A stretch of DNA of 64,000 nt from Marinomonas sp. CT5 (GTDB lineage: Bacteria > Pseudomonadota > Gammaproteobacteria > Pseudomonadales > Marinomonadaceae). Of this stretch, positions 16,253-23,888 are shown piece by piece. Under the pieces are notes generated by a model. It did not search any database and was not told the DNA's origin. It saw nothing but the letters and a program-made list of their open reading frames with translations. The position numbers were made by a program, and so were the translations under genes. Every line of letters starts with the position of its first letter. Within the stretch, counting starts at the first letter, position 1. The DNA is taken from positions 4,560,162-4,624,161 of the forward strand of contig NZ_CP025572.1 in the NCBI RefSeq assembly GCF_018336975.1. Reading direction: 5' to 3'.

Positions 16253-16567
16253 ATGAGCACTAGCGAACCAAAAACAAAACGCACTGCGGTCATATTCCCT
16301 AGACAAAGGAAGATGTTAAACATCTTGGGAGAAAACTTAACATTGGCGATGAGGAGACGCGGCATTACTCAAGAAATGATGCATAGCAGGACAGGAATCT
16401 CTAAGCCAACGCTGCGCAAGATATCAAAAGGCGACCCTTCCGTTTCGCTTGGTCACTACGTTAATGTTTTGGCAGTCCTCGGCTTGTTAGACGACCTAAC
16501 CAAAGTCGCCCGTGATGACGAGCTGGGAAGAAAACTGCAAGACATCCAATTGCTAAATAAAAAATAA
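16253..16567 (+). CDS. Orphan HipB-like XRE transcriptional regulator
   Basis: The 104-residue protein has an HTH in the middle (LAMRRRGITQEMMHSRTG then ISKPTLRKISKGDPS) and a tail (LGLLDDLTKVARDDELGR) typical of antitoxins paired with HipA-family kinases. No hipA gene follows; the next 350 bases carry no ORF of that type, so the toxin seems lost. There is no Shine-Dalgarno sequence, and the operator reaches almost to the ATG, so the mRNA may be nearly leaderless. It could still regulate other genes or counter other HipA toxins. The antitoxin-type assignment is inferred from sequence pattern. Confidence 0.8.
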   Translation: MSTSEPKTKRTAVIFPRQRKMLNILGENLTLAMRRRGITQEMMHSRTGISKPTLRKISKGDPSVSLGHYVNVLAVLGLLDDLTKVARDDELGRKLQDIQLLNKK

Positions 16568-16920
16568 ATACGCCACATTCGTATAGCAGTAGTCCATATT
16601 CGAATAGCAAAACCTTGGTCAATAAAGGTATCCGCAAGGAAGGTAGGGAACTATTGAGGGATTATTTTCTACTCGATCAGAACGCTTTGCATTTTTTTTG
16701 CGCGTAAAAAATGCAGGATGTAAGTTGATGCCTGTCATTCGACACTCAGGCTTATCTTCGCTATCGCATAGAACCAACACCTCTTCTTTAATCGCTCTGA
16801 TTCTGGCTATGGAGTGACGTTAGCTTAATGAAACTCTGACCTGTTTGATTCGTTAAAATAGTGGGCTCGTTTATTTTAATTTGGCCATAAAATTAAAATA
16901 AAGCCTTTTTATTTATCCCC
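16568..16920. other. Intergenic region after the XRE gene
   Basis: This 353-base gap has no gene. It holds two similar 12-base units (ATTCGTATAGCA and ATTCGAATAGCA, near 16580 and 16600), an inverted repeat TGCATTTTTT/AAAAAATGCA (16688-16715) and the second copy of the dispersed repeat at 16778-16851. Confidence 0.6.
16778..16851 (+). repeat. Dispersed direct repeat, copy 2
   Basis: This matches 7039-7111, the sequence just after yicC, in the same orientation. It lies between the orphan XRE gene and the intact channel gene. The two copies bracket almost the whole island. Confidence 0.75.
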
Positions 16921-17754
16921 TCACTCCTTCCCCTTTTTCATCTCCCGACGCAGTTCCTTCAACTCCAGCTGTAGTTGTTGCATTTGCTCCAGTAGCTGTT
17001 GCTGGGTGGCTTTTTCTGTGTCGATCTCTTCTTTGTGTTCATCGTCGTGCATGGTTTGCACGGCATTGACGATGACGGCGATGAAGAGGTTGAGCATGGT
17101 GAAAGTGGCGATGAGTATAAACGGAACGAAGAAGGCCCAAGCGTAAGGGAAGGCTTCCATGACGGGACGTGCGATGCCCATGGACCAGCTTTCTAGGGTC
17201 ATCACTTGGAACAAGGTGTACAAAGAAGCCCCTAGGCTGCCAAACCATTCAGGGAAAGCCTCACCAAATAATTTGGTCACCATAACGGCGGCCACGTAGT
17301 ACACCAACCCCAATACCATGGCGATGGACAACATACCATTCAATGATTTGATTAGCGCCCCGACGATATTCCGCATCGATGGCACAAAGGTCAGTACGCG
17401 TAAAACTCGCAATACTCTGAGCGCACGCAATACCGCAAACGGCCCACTGGCTGGTACTAAGGCGATCCCTACGACGACGAAGTCGAAGACATTCCAACCG
17501 TCTTTGAAAAAGGCAAAGCGATGCACGGCTAAACGAATCCCTAGCTCAGCCACAAATACGGCGAGAATGACCTTGTCCAACGTCATTAAAAATGGACCAA
17601 TGCTGGTCATCACGTCTTTGGAGGTTTCCAAGCCGAGTATCACGGCATTGATTAATATCAAGGCTAATAAAATGCGTTGTACTAGCGCATTTTCAATAAA
17701 GGTCTTTAAACGCTGACGTAGCGAATTGGTTGCAACCATTGATGAACTGGGCAT
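16921..17754 (-). CDS. NaChBac-type voltage-gated sodium channel
   Basis: Bacterial Nav channels are homotetrameric six-helix voltage-gated sodium channels. The 277-residue protein has S1-S4 followed by a pore. S4 has arginines every third residue (ALRVLRVLRVL, about 112-122), and the selectivity filter TLESWSM (near 184) matches sodium-selective bacterial channels. S6 is LNLFIAVIVNAVQ, followed by a C-terminal acidic neck and a Gln/Leu-rich coiled coil that drives tetramer assembly. All hallmarks are intact, so it is probably functional. Roles in such bacteria are linked to motility and pH or sodium physiology. A broken second 3' end lies about 1 kb downstream in transcript sense. Confidence 0.93.
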   Translation of the reverse strand: MPSSSMVATNSLRQRLKTFIENALVQRILLALILINAVILGLETSKDVMTSIGPFLMTLDKVILAVFVAELGIRLAVHRFAFFKDGWNVFDFVVVGIALVPASGPFAVLRALRVLRVLRVLTFVPSMRNIVGALIKSLNGMLSIAMVLGLVYYVAAVMVTKLFGEAFPEWFGSLGASLYTLFQVMTLESWSMGIARPVMEAFPYAWAFFVPFILIATFTMLNLFIAVIVNAVQTMHDDEHKEEIDTEKATQQQLLEQMQQLQLELKELRREMKKGKE

Positions 17755-18008
17755 CTTTTACCTCAATGCTAAATCATCCCTAAACAGGGTTAAGTTGACG
17801 TCATTCTATGCGAGAGCCCAATAAGATCAATCTCTTTTAATGTAAATACATGAGCCTGCTTAAGGATTTTTCTATAAGGTTTTTAGTCAGAAGGAAATAG
17901 CAAAAAACGCGCAGAGTCCTTTGTCCTAAGTTAAATCAAAATAGTGATTTATTCTTTTCAGCTTTTTTTGTTACTGTGTAAAGACTCCTAACAATAAGAG
18001 GTTTGAAC

Positions 18009-18143
18009 ATGAAATTTCCATTATTAACAATTGCGGTAACACTGGTACTCGCCGGCTGCTCCAATACTTGGGAAGGTATAAAAGAAGACTCCTCGAAAGC
18101 CTACGAGAGTACAAAAGAAACGATCCATGAGGCCACAGAGTAA
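18009..18143 (+). CDS. Small entericidin-like lipoprotein
   Basis: The 44-residue protein has a type II signal peptide with lipobox LAGC (Cys17). The mature part has only 28 residues and is predicted amphipathic and helical (WEGIKEDSSKAYESTKETIHEATE, spaced Lys/Glu pattern). AAGAGG lies 7 bases before the ATG, and a strong terminator follows about 30 bases after the stop, which supports a monocistronic gene. Size and pattern resemble entericidin and similar stress-linked small lipoproteins, but the exact family is not certain. Confidence 0.75.
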   Translation: MKFPLLTIAVTLVLAGCSNTWEGIKEDSSKAYESTKETIHEATE

Positions 18144-18173
18144 ACTGTTCTTTATAAGCAAAGCCCTACATTT

Positions 18174-18212
18174 AAAAGCCTGCTTTTACTTTATGTAAAA
18201 GCAGGCTTTTTT
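18174..18212 (+). terminator. Intrinsic terminator after the lipoprotein gene
   Basis: A 16-bp stem (AAAAGCCTGCTTTTAC with GTAAAAGCAGGCTTTT) is followed by T residues. Confidence 0.9.
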
Positions 18213-18333
18213 ACATACAAAGATCAGCAGAAAATGCATTTTTACAGCGATTAATTAACCATTGATACGCCGAGCCGCAGTTGGCGTAATAAAGAGATTC
18301 TCATGGGTCGATTTGGGCGAGAATAGGCGCATC

Positions 18334-18444
18334 TGGTACGTTTTTTTAGGCATTTGGTTCTATGGTAATCCGACCTCTTTGCTACGCTACATTGACGTGT
18401 TGCTGATTATCCTCGGCGTGGCGCTACTAAAGTTCGCTCATTAG
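18334..18444 (+). pseudogene. Remnant of an SMR-family transporter 3' end
   Basis: The frame encodes about 36 residues (VFLGIWFYGNP, SLLRYID, VLLIILGVALLKFAH-stop) that resemble the last helix of small multidrug resistance proteins, which end in a similar LIxxGVxxLK pattern. No matching N-terminal three helices precede it; upstream codons in this frame do not look membrane-like. The gap 18144-18500 holds only this remnant and the terminator. The family match is from pattern, so confidence is moderate. Confidence 0.45.
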
Positions 18445-18500
18445 GCGGGGTAATTCACCTTGCGTTATGATGAGTAAAGCCGAAAAATAAGCCGACCACT

Positions 18501-19454
18501 ATGTCAGCCTGTGAGCACATTGAGATGATCCACCGTGTTAACCTAAATTTGTTACGTTCGTTGAAGGTGCTGCTTGAAGAGCGTCATGTTAGTCACGCGG
18601 CAGGTAAATTGAATCTAACTCAATCTGCCGTTAGCCGTCAGCTAAGCCAACTTAGGCGTTTGTTTGCGGACCCATTGCTCATTCGCGAAGGCAACACTCT
18701 AATTCCCACACCCAAAGCATTGCAGTTGCAAGCTAAGTTGGCACATTGGTTTCTGGAGCTGGATGATTTATTGGAGGAAAAAGAGTTCGATCCAGCAAAA
18801 TGGCATGGCGAATTTGTGCTCTCGTCCAGCGACTATGTGGCGCAGTATATTTTGCCCGATGTTGTTGAAGCCTTAGCGGTACAGGCTCCCCATGCTTCTA
18901 TGCAATATCGTTTATGGCAGCCGGATTTATTGCCTCAGCTTGCCACATCTGATATTCAGTTGGCATCCAGTATGTCACCGACGCAACCCGAAGGCGTATC
19001 TTCGGTTCAAATAGGAGAAGATTTCCCTGTTTGTGTGATGAGTCATGCTCACCCTTTAGCAGCACAAGATACGTTGAGCGTAGACGATCTGCTCGCCTAC
19101 GCTCATATTAAAGTGATCGGCGGAGGTGATAAAGACAGTTACGTGGATGAGGCGTTAGCCAAGTTAGAAAAGCCGCGACGCGTGGCGTTAAAGGTGCCCT
19201 TTTTTTATGCGGCCGCGCAATCACTGTGTCAGAGCCAGCATCTTTTGATCATTCCAGAACACATTGCCCGAAATTTAAAAAAGCACTTCTCGCTTACCTA
19301 CAAACCTCTCCCCATTACCACTCCACACCATAAATATTGGCTCATTTGGCATGCAAAATACGACAGCGACCCTTCTCATCTATGGGTAAGAAATCTCGTC
19401 TTTGAGGTGATGTCGAAGTCCGCCTATTCCATTGGCTATGATGTAAAATCATAG
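18501..19454 (+). CDS. LysR-family transcriptional regulator
   Basis: The 317-residue protein has an N-terminal winged HTH (NLNLLRSLKVLLEERHVSHAAGKL and TQSAVSRQLSQLRRLFADPLLIRE, about 13-65) and a type-II periplasmic-binding-like effector domain. An internal Met (residue 9, base 18525) is an alternative start closer to the usual LysR opening; neither has a strong ribosome site. It lies 74 bases upstream of a LysE-family exporter on the same strand and may control it. The ligand is unknown. Confidence 0.9.
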   Translation: MSACEHIEMIHRVNLNLLRSLKVLLEERHVSHAAGKLNLTQSAVSRQLSQLRRLFADPLLIREGNTLIPTPKALQLQAKLAHWFLELDDLLEEKEFDPAKWHGEFVLSSSDYVAQYILPDVVEALAVQAPHASMQYRLWQPDLLPQLATSDIQLASSMSPTQPEGVSSVQIGEDFPVCVMSHAHPLAAQDTLSVDDLLAYAHIKVIGGGDKDSYVDEALAKLEKPRRVALKVPFFYAAAQSLCQSQHLLIIPEHIARNLKKHFSLTYKPLPITTPHHKYWLIWHAKYDSDPSHLWVRNLVFEVMSKSAYSIGYDVKS

Positions 19455-19528
19455 CTATCATGAAAAAAGATGATTTCATATAATATCAAGGGCTTGCTAA
19501 TCTGCTTCGATCATTAAGGAGCAAGCGT

Positions 19529-20143
19529 ATGTCACTGTCCATTTGGTTTTCCCTATTCACCATTTGTTTACTTGGTGCGATGTCGCCAGGTCCAAGTCTC
19601 GCGATGGTAATTAAACACAGTCTCGCTGGCGGTAGAGCAAATGGCTTGGCAACGTCTTGGGCACACGCGACGGGTATTGGTTTGTACGCTCTGCTTTCCA
19701 TGCTCGGATTAGCGGTGATCTTCCATCAGTTACCTTTGTTATTTCATGTTATCAGCTACGCTGGGGCGGCGTACTTGGCTTACCTTGGTTTTAATGCCTT
19801 ACGCTCCAAGGGCGGCATTGCGGCTAAATTGGAATCTGGCACTCCTGTTAGTGTGTTTCAGTCCGCCAAAGAAGGCTTTCTCGTGTCGATTTTAAGCCCC
19901 AAAATTGCTTTATTTTTTGCTGCGTTGTTCAGTCCTTTTGTTGCCGAAGTCCATCAAGTAAGCGGGAAAATGCTTATGGTGGCGACGCCATGGCTGGTGG
20001 ATGGTCTTTGGTACACCTTAATTGCATGCCTTTTATCAAATGCACACTTCTTGCAGAAGTTGCGCAGCAAAGCCATGTGGATTGATCGCTTATCTGGTTT
20101 GGCATTAATTTTCTTGGCTCTATATATTATCGCAACCGTTTAA
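19529..20143 (+). CDS. LysE/RhtB-family amino-acid exporter
   Basis: LysE/RhtB proteins are inner-membrane exporters of amino acids and related metabolites. The 204-residue protein has the usual length, about six hydrophobic helices and the family signature GAMSPGPSLAMVIKHSLAGG near the N-terminus. AAGGAG lies just before the ATG. It probably works with the upstream LysR regulator. Substrate cannot be deduced. Its end lies 23 bases from the convergent AraC-family gene. Confidence 0.9.
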   Translation: MSLSIWFSLFTICLLGAMSPGPSLAMVIKHSLAGGRANGLATSWAHATGIGLYALLSMLGLAVIFHQLPLLFHVISYAGAAYLAYLGFNALRSKGGIAAKLESGTPVSVFQSAKEGFLVSILSPKIALFFAALFSPFVAEVHQVSGKMLMVATPWLVDGLWYTLIACLLSNAHFLQKLRSKAMWIDRLSGLALIFLALYIIATV

Positions 20144-20166
20144 GCGCGCCATGTCGTGGCGCTTTG

Positions 20167-20988
20167 TTACTCCTTGCCCCATCGCTCTATCCGATATTGT
20201 CTTGGCGATTTGCCCAATGCTTTTTTAAAGAAGGTAATAAAAGCGCTGACAGAGTCGTAACCAAGCTCTTCTGAGATGGTTTGGATTGACAGGTTGATGG
20301 CGAGTTTTTGCAAGGCCAAGACAATGTGCAGCTGACTTCGCCATTGACCAAAGGTCAGTTGTACGTGGCGTTTGATCATACGTGCTAAGGTGCGTTCGCT
20401 CATGGCGAAGTCGCTGGCCCACTCCCCTAGGGTGCGTTTTTCGTTGGGTCGGGCGATGAGTTCCAACGCTAGGCGATTCAGGGTGGGTTCGTCTGGGATG
20501 GGGAAATCAAACTCTTCTCGCTCTAGTTGCATCAGTTGATCCAGTAAGACCTCCACCAGCCGAGCGGAGGCTGGGTCGTTTTCTTCACACGGTTGTTGCG
20601 AATGCAGGTGCAATATCAGTTCGCGCACAAAGGGCGTTATCGTTAAGGTGCAAGCCGACTCTGGCAAAGACAAAGCGCCACTATCGACAAAGACCATGCA
20701 TACGTCGGCATTGGCCGATATCTGGTTGCGATGCATGACATTGCTTGGAATCCACACGGCACAGCGCGGTGGCACGAGCCACATTTTGTCATCAATAAAA
20801 CTGGTCACAACGCCGGTTAATGGCAAGACAAGTTGGCCTTTTTGGTGATGATGCCATGGGATTTCTTCGCTGTGAGGAACCGATTGGGAACGCAATACCA
20901 AGACCCGATGGGCGTAATGATCCGCAAATCCGAGGTCGGTAATGGAGTCAAAACTGGTTTTGTCTGTATTTAGCAATTTATTGTCCAA
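20167..20988 (-). CDS. nimR: NimR-like AraC-family regulator
   Basis: The 273-residue protein has an N-terminal cupin (EIPWHHHQKGQLVLPLTG) and a C-terminal AraC double HTH (WASDFAMSERTLARMIKRH, then EELGYDSVSAFITFFKKALG and SPRQYR). Length, architecture and divergent orientation next to a CynX/NimT-type exporter match E. coli NimR (YeaM), which controls nimT for 2-nitroimidazole export. The 85-base intergenic region must hold both promoters. The orthology call rests on context and pattern; the inducer here is unknown. Confidence 0.8.
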   Translation of the reverse strand: MDNKLLNTDKTSFDSITDLGFADHYAHRVLVLRSQSVPHSEEIPWHHHQKGQLVLPLTGVVTSFIDDKMWLVPPRCAVWIPSNVMHRNQISANADVCMVFVDSGALSLPESACTLTITPFVRELILHLHSQQPCEENDPASARLVEVLLDQLMQLEREEFDFPIPDEPTLNRLALELIARPNEKRTLGEWASDFAMSERTLARMIKRHVQLTFGQWRSQLHIVLALQKLAINLSIQTISEELGYDSVSAFITFFKKALGKSPRQYRIERWGKE

Positions 20989-21073
20989 GTCTCTTAATTC
21001 AGAAAGCAGAGTAACCCATATAATAGCGGTTCGACAATCTCTCCCGACATCCTGCTTTTTCTAATTGGATACC

Positions 21074-22276
21074 ATGAAACGATTACACAAATTAGCGCAA
21101 CACGACGCCGCCTTTTTACTCTTATTTATTTTTTTAGTGGCACTGAGTTTACGCGGCCCAGTGACGGGGCTTCCGCCATTATTAGATAGAATCAGTACAG
21201 ATCTGCATTTAAGCAGTTCCCAATCTGGTTTACTCACCAGTTTGCCTTTGTTGGCGTTTGGTTTTTTTGCGCCAGTAGCGTCTTGGCTGACGCGACACTT
21301 TCGCATTGAGCGAATCTTGGCGTCTGGTGTTGGCTTGATCGCCATTGGCATGATCATTCGTACGTTTGGCTCAATCAGTACCTTGTATATCGGGGCGATT
21401 TTTATTGGCGCGGGGATCGCCATCGGTAATGTCTTGTTGCCCAGTTTGTTGAAGCGGGAGTTCCCTAATTATGTGGTTCAGCTGACGGCCATTTATGTCT
21501 TGATGATGAGCATCGGCGGCTTTTTGATGTCTAGCCTTGCGGTGCCATTAAGCTTGGTTGCCGAGCAGCCCAATTTTGCGTTCCCCATGAGCGGTTGGTC
21601 ATTTGCTTTAGCATGTCAAAGTTTATTAATTCTGCTGCCTTTGGTGGTGTGGTTTAGCTGCAAGATTACTCAACATCAAGCCCCTCAAACCAACAGTCTT
21701 GATGCGTCCACTTCCGTTTGGCGTTCTGTAACCGCTTGGCAAGTGGCGGGATTTTTGGCGGTTAATTCGTTGGTGAATTACGTGGTGGTGGCTTGGGTGC
21801 CCGCTATCTTGATGAACAACGGCTACACCGATTCCACGGCGGGCTTATACCAAGGCTATTTGCAATTGGCCGGTGCGATTCCTTCATTGATTCTCGCGCC
21901 TTTTATCAATCGCTTAGGCAGTCATCGCCGACTTTGTTTATTTGCTACTGGCTTGACGACATCGAGCCTAGCTGGCTTTTTATTCGTGCCAAGCTGGTCT
22001 GGTGTTTGGTCGGTTTCTTTTGGCTTTGGTATCAGCATGGGCTTTATCTTGGGCTTGTCGTTTGTCAGCTTACGCACTAACAGCCCGAAACAAGCCGCGG
22101 CACTGTCCGGTATGGCGCAGCTCATCGGTTATACGCTGGCCGCTATTGGCCCAGTGCTGATTGGTGCGCTTTACGACTTACAACAATCTTGGACGGTACC
22201 TTTGTATGCCATGCTGAGTTTTGCTGTCATTTGGATGGGACTAGGATGGATGGCGAGCCCCAAACCAGATCGTTAG
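21074..22276 (+). CDS. nimT: CynX/NimT-family MFS exporter
   Basis: This is a twelve-helix major facilitator protein of about 400 residues. The opening LSLRGPVTGLPPLLDRISTDL segment and GLLTSLPLLAFGFFAPV are typical of the CynX/NimT subfamily; E. coli NimT exports 2-nitroimidazole. The frame can start with TTG at 21065, but ATG at 21074 is preferred. It is divergent from the nimR-like gene, its likely regulator. It converges with the 168-residue membrane protein gene, leaving only 4 bases. Confidence 0.85.
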   Translation: MKRLHKLAQHDAAFLLLFIFLVALSLRGPVTGLPPLLDRISTDLHLSSSQSGLLTSLPLLAFGFFAPVASWLTRHFRIERILASGVGLIAIGMIIRTFGSISTLYIGAIFIGAGIAIGNVLLPSLLKREFPNYVVQLTAIYVLMMSIGGFLMSSLAVPLSLVAEQPNFAFPMSGWSFALACQSLLILLPLVVWFSCKITQHQAPQTNSLDASTSVWRSVTAWQVAGFLAVNSLVNYVVVAWVPAILMNNGYTDSTAGLYQGYLQLAGAIPSLILAPFINRLGSHRRLCLFATGLTTSSLAGFLFVPSWSGVWSVSFGFGISMGFILGLSFVSLRTNSPKQAAALSGMAQLIGYTLAAIGPVLIGALYDLQQSWTVPLYAMLSFAVIWMGLGWMASPKPDR

Positions 22277-22280
22277 GAGT

Positions 22281-22787
22281 TTATGGTGATTGATACGTTT
22301 GAGTCGATCGGCTCAAACGCCATAACACAATACTTCGAGCAGCAAACACGCCGCTAAATACGCCATAAAGCAGAGACAACCCATCCACAACAATAGACAT
22401 GGTTAGCAGGGAATGATGCAGGCCTTCCATCACACCAACCGTATATTTAATGGAAAAGATCCCTAAAATTAGCAGCAGTGGTCGCCAGCTACCTTGGATG
22501 AAATAGCGCTGTGTGGATGCATCATAGGTCGCACGTTGCGATGGAAAAATTAACACTCCAATGAGTAACGCCGCTACGAAGCTGACCGCACAAAATAATA
22601 ACGAATCAAAGCTGCCGCCAAAGTTTGAAATCACCCCGTGCAGTGAAAAGGTGATCATCACGATCGGTAGGATAAAGGCTTTGCTTTTTGGTACTTGACG
22701 GTCTCGGGTTTGTTTCACCCCTAAGTAAATAAGCAAAGTCAACAATAACCAAACCCAAGTTGGGGTGTGCGTCACTATGTCTAACAT
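22281..22787 (-). CDS. DUF6622-like integral membrane protein
   Basis: The 168-residue protein has about five hydrophobic helices, starting MLDIVTHTPTWVWLLLTLLIYLG and followed by a positively charged loop (GVKQTRDRQVPKSK). This opening is typical of the DUF6622 family, whose function is not known. AGGAG precedes the ATG. It is the second gene of a probable pair, 22 bases after the AraC-GyrI gene. It may be the target of that regulator or share its signal. Confidence 0.75.
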   Translation of the reverse strand: MLDIVTHTPTWVWLLLTLLIYLGVKQTRDRQVPKSKAFILPIVMITFSLHGVISNFGGSFDSLLFCAVSFVAALLIGVLIFPSQRATYDASTQRYFIQGSWRPLLLILGIFSIKYTVGVMEGLHHSLLTMSIVVDGLSLLYGVFSGVFAARSIVLWRLSRSTQTYQSP

Positions 22788-22809
22788 CTCTGGCTCCTAA
22801 GAAAGCACC

Positions 22810-23670
22810 TTATTTTAGAGGCAAATACACATCGGTAATCAGTTCATGCTCGGCCACTTCTGGAAAGTGGTTGTGATATTGCAAGAAGCACGGAGCGTCT
22901 CTTAGCTCTTCCCCACTGTCGGGAAACCATTCTCCATAAAGGAAATATAGGCAGCGGCTGATATTGTCATACGATCCAAAATGCCGAACAACGGCGTAGC
23001 GTCCGCCTTCGATTTGACTGTTAATCACACCATATTCATTGTCACCCACATCGCTCGTTATTTCTGCTGCCAGATCACAACGAAAATCTTCTGGTGCGAC
23101 TACCGCCGGATCTTCATAAATAATATTGAAGGTTCGACAATGCGTTATGGGAGATAAACCAGAAGTTCTGCGCCATTGTCTAAATACAGAGACTGACGCC
23201 ATGATTCGGCTTGGCGGCCCTCGGTGCTTTAATAAAGCAATTTTTGTGGTATCAAAGTCGACAATATTCACCGTCATATGAGGATTTAGCTGCTTATCTG
23301 GTTTATAGAAGTTCAGGCCCAACTTCTCTAAATCTGGATTACGGCGAAAGTCACTTGGTGACTGCGAGTAGGCTTTTTTAAACGCTCTCGAAAACGATTC
23401 TGGATGATCAAATTTCGCGCTCATGGCGATATCAATGATGCGTTTTTCTTTCATAAACACCAACTCGTAGGATGCTCTTTTTAGACGCAACTGCTGGACG
23501 AACTTGAACACCCCCACCCCCATAAAATGTGTAAACTGGCGGTGGAAATGGTATTTAGAAAAACACGCCACATCACATAAGGTTTCGACGGTAAGATCAT
23601 CGTCTAAGTGCTTATATATGTAATCACATACCGCCAACATGCGTTTTTCGTAATGCTTTATTGAAGCCAC
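22810..23670 (-). CDS. AraC-family regulator with GyrI-like ligand domain
   Basis: The 286-residue protein has the DNA-binding double HTH at the N-terminus (DDLTVETLCDVACFSKYHFHRQF and a second helix pair to SPSDFRRNP, about 20-110). A C-terminal GyrI/Rob-type effector-binding domain (MTVNIVDFDTTKIALLKHRGPP onward) follows. Members of this class sense small amphipathic compounds and often govern efflux or stress genes. The start is GTG at 23670 with a weak ribosome site. It is cotranscribed with the following membrane-protein gene. Confidence 0.88.
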   Translation of the reverse strand: MASIKHYEKRMLAVCDYIYKHLDDDLTVETLCDVACFSKYHFHRQFTHFMGVGVFKFVQQLRLKRASYELVFMKEKRIIDIAMSAKFDHPESFSRAFKKAYSQSPSDFRRNPDLEKLGLNFYKPDKQLNPHMTVNIVDFDTTKIALLKHRGPPSRIMASVSVFRQWRRTSGLSPITHCRTFNIIYEDPAVVAPEDFRCDLAAEITSDVGDNEYGVINSQIEGGRYAVVRHFGSYDNISRCLYFLYGEWFPDSGEELRDAPCFLQYHNHFPEVAEHELITDVYLPLK

Positions 23671-23844
23671 TTTCTGAATTCGTCCATCATCACTAAATCC
23701 AGTTTAAAAGTATCCAGTATTTTCATCCTAATACCTAACCAAAGTTGCTCATCCCTCATGCTCTTGATCACATCGTAATGAGCAAGAAGCAAGGTTTTAA
23801 CCTTTATCAGATGTTGTTTATCTGAGCATCACGGATTTATTGGA

Positions 23845-23853
23845 TGCTATAAT
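23845..23853 (+). promoter_or_regulatory. Extended -10 promoter of the sulfatase gene
   Basis: TG followed by one base and a perfect TATAAT (23848-23853) lies about 36 bases before the preferred ATG at 23889. No clear -35 is seen, as is common for extended -10 promoters. Confidence 0.5.
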
Positions 23854-23888
23854 CAGCGATAATTTGAGTGCTTAGGATAGTTTCAGCG

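Noticed and set aside
16640..16670. Third copy of the yicC tail near ATTGAGG
   Set aside because: Only about eight bases match and the coding frame is not kept.
18262..18444. 60-codon ORF as an intact gene
   Set aside because: Only the last part looks like a protein (SMR helix); the first 25 codons do not, and there is no ribosome site. Reported as a remnant instead.
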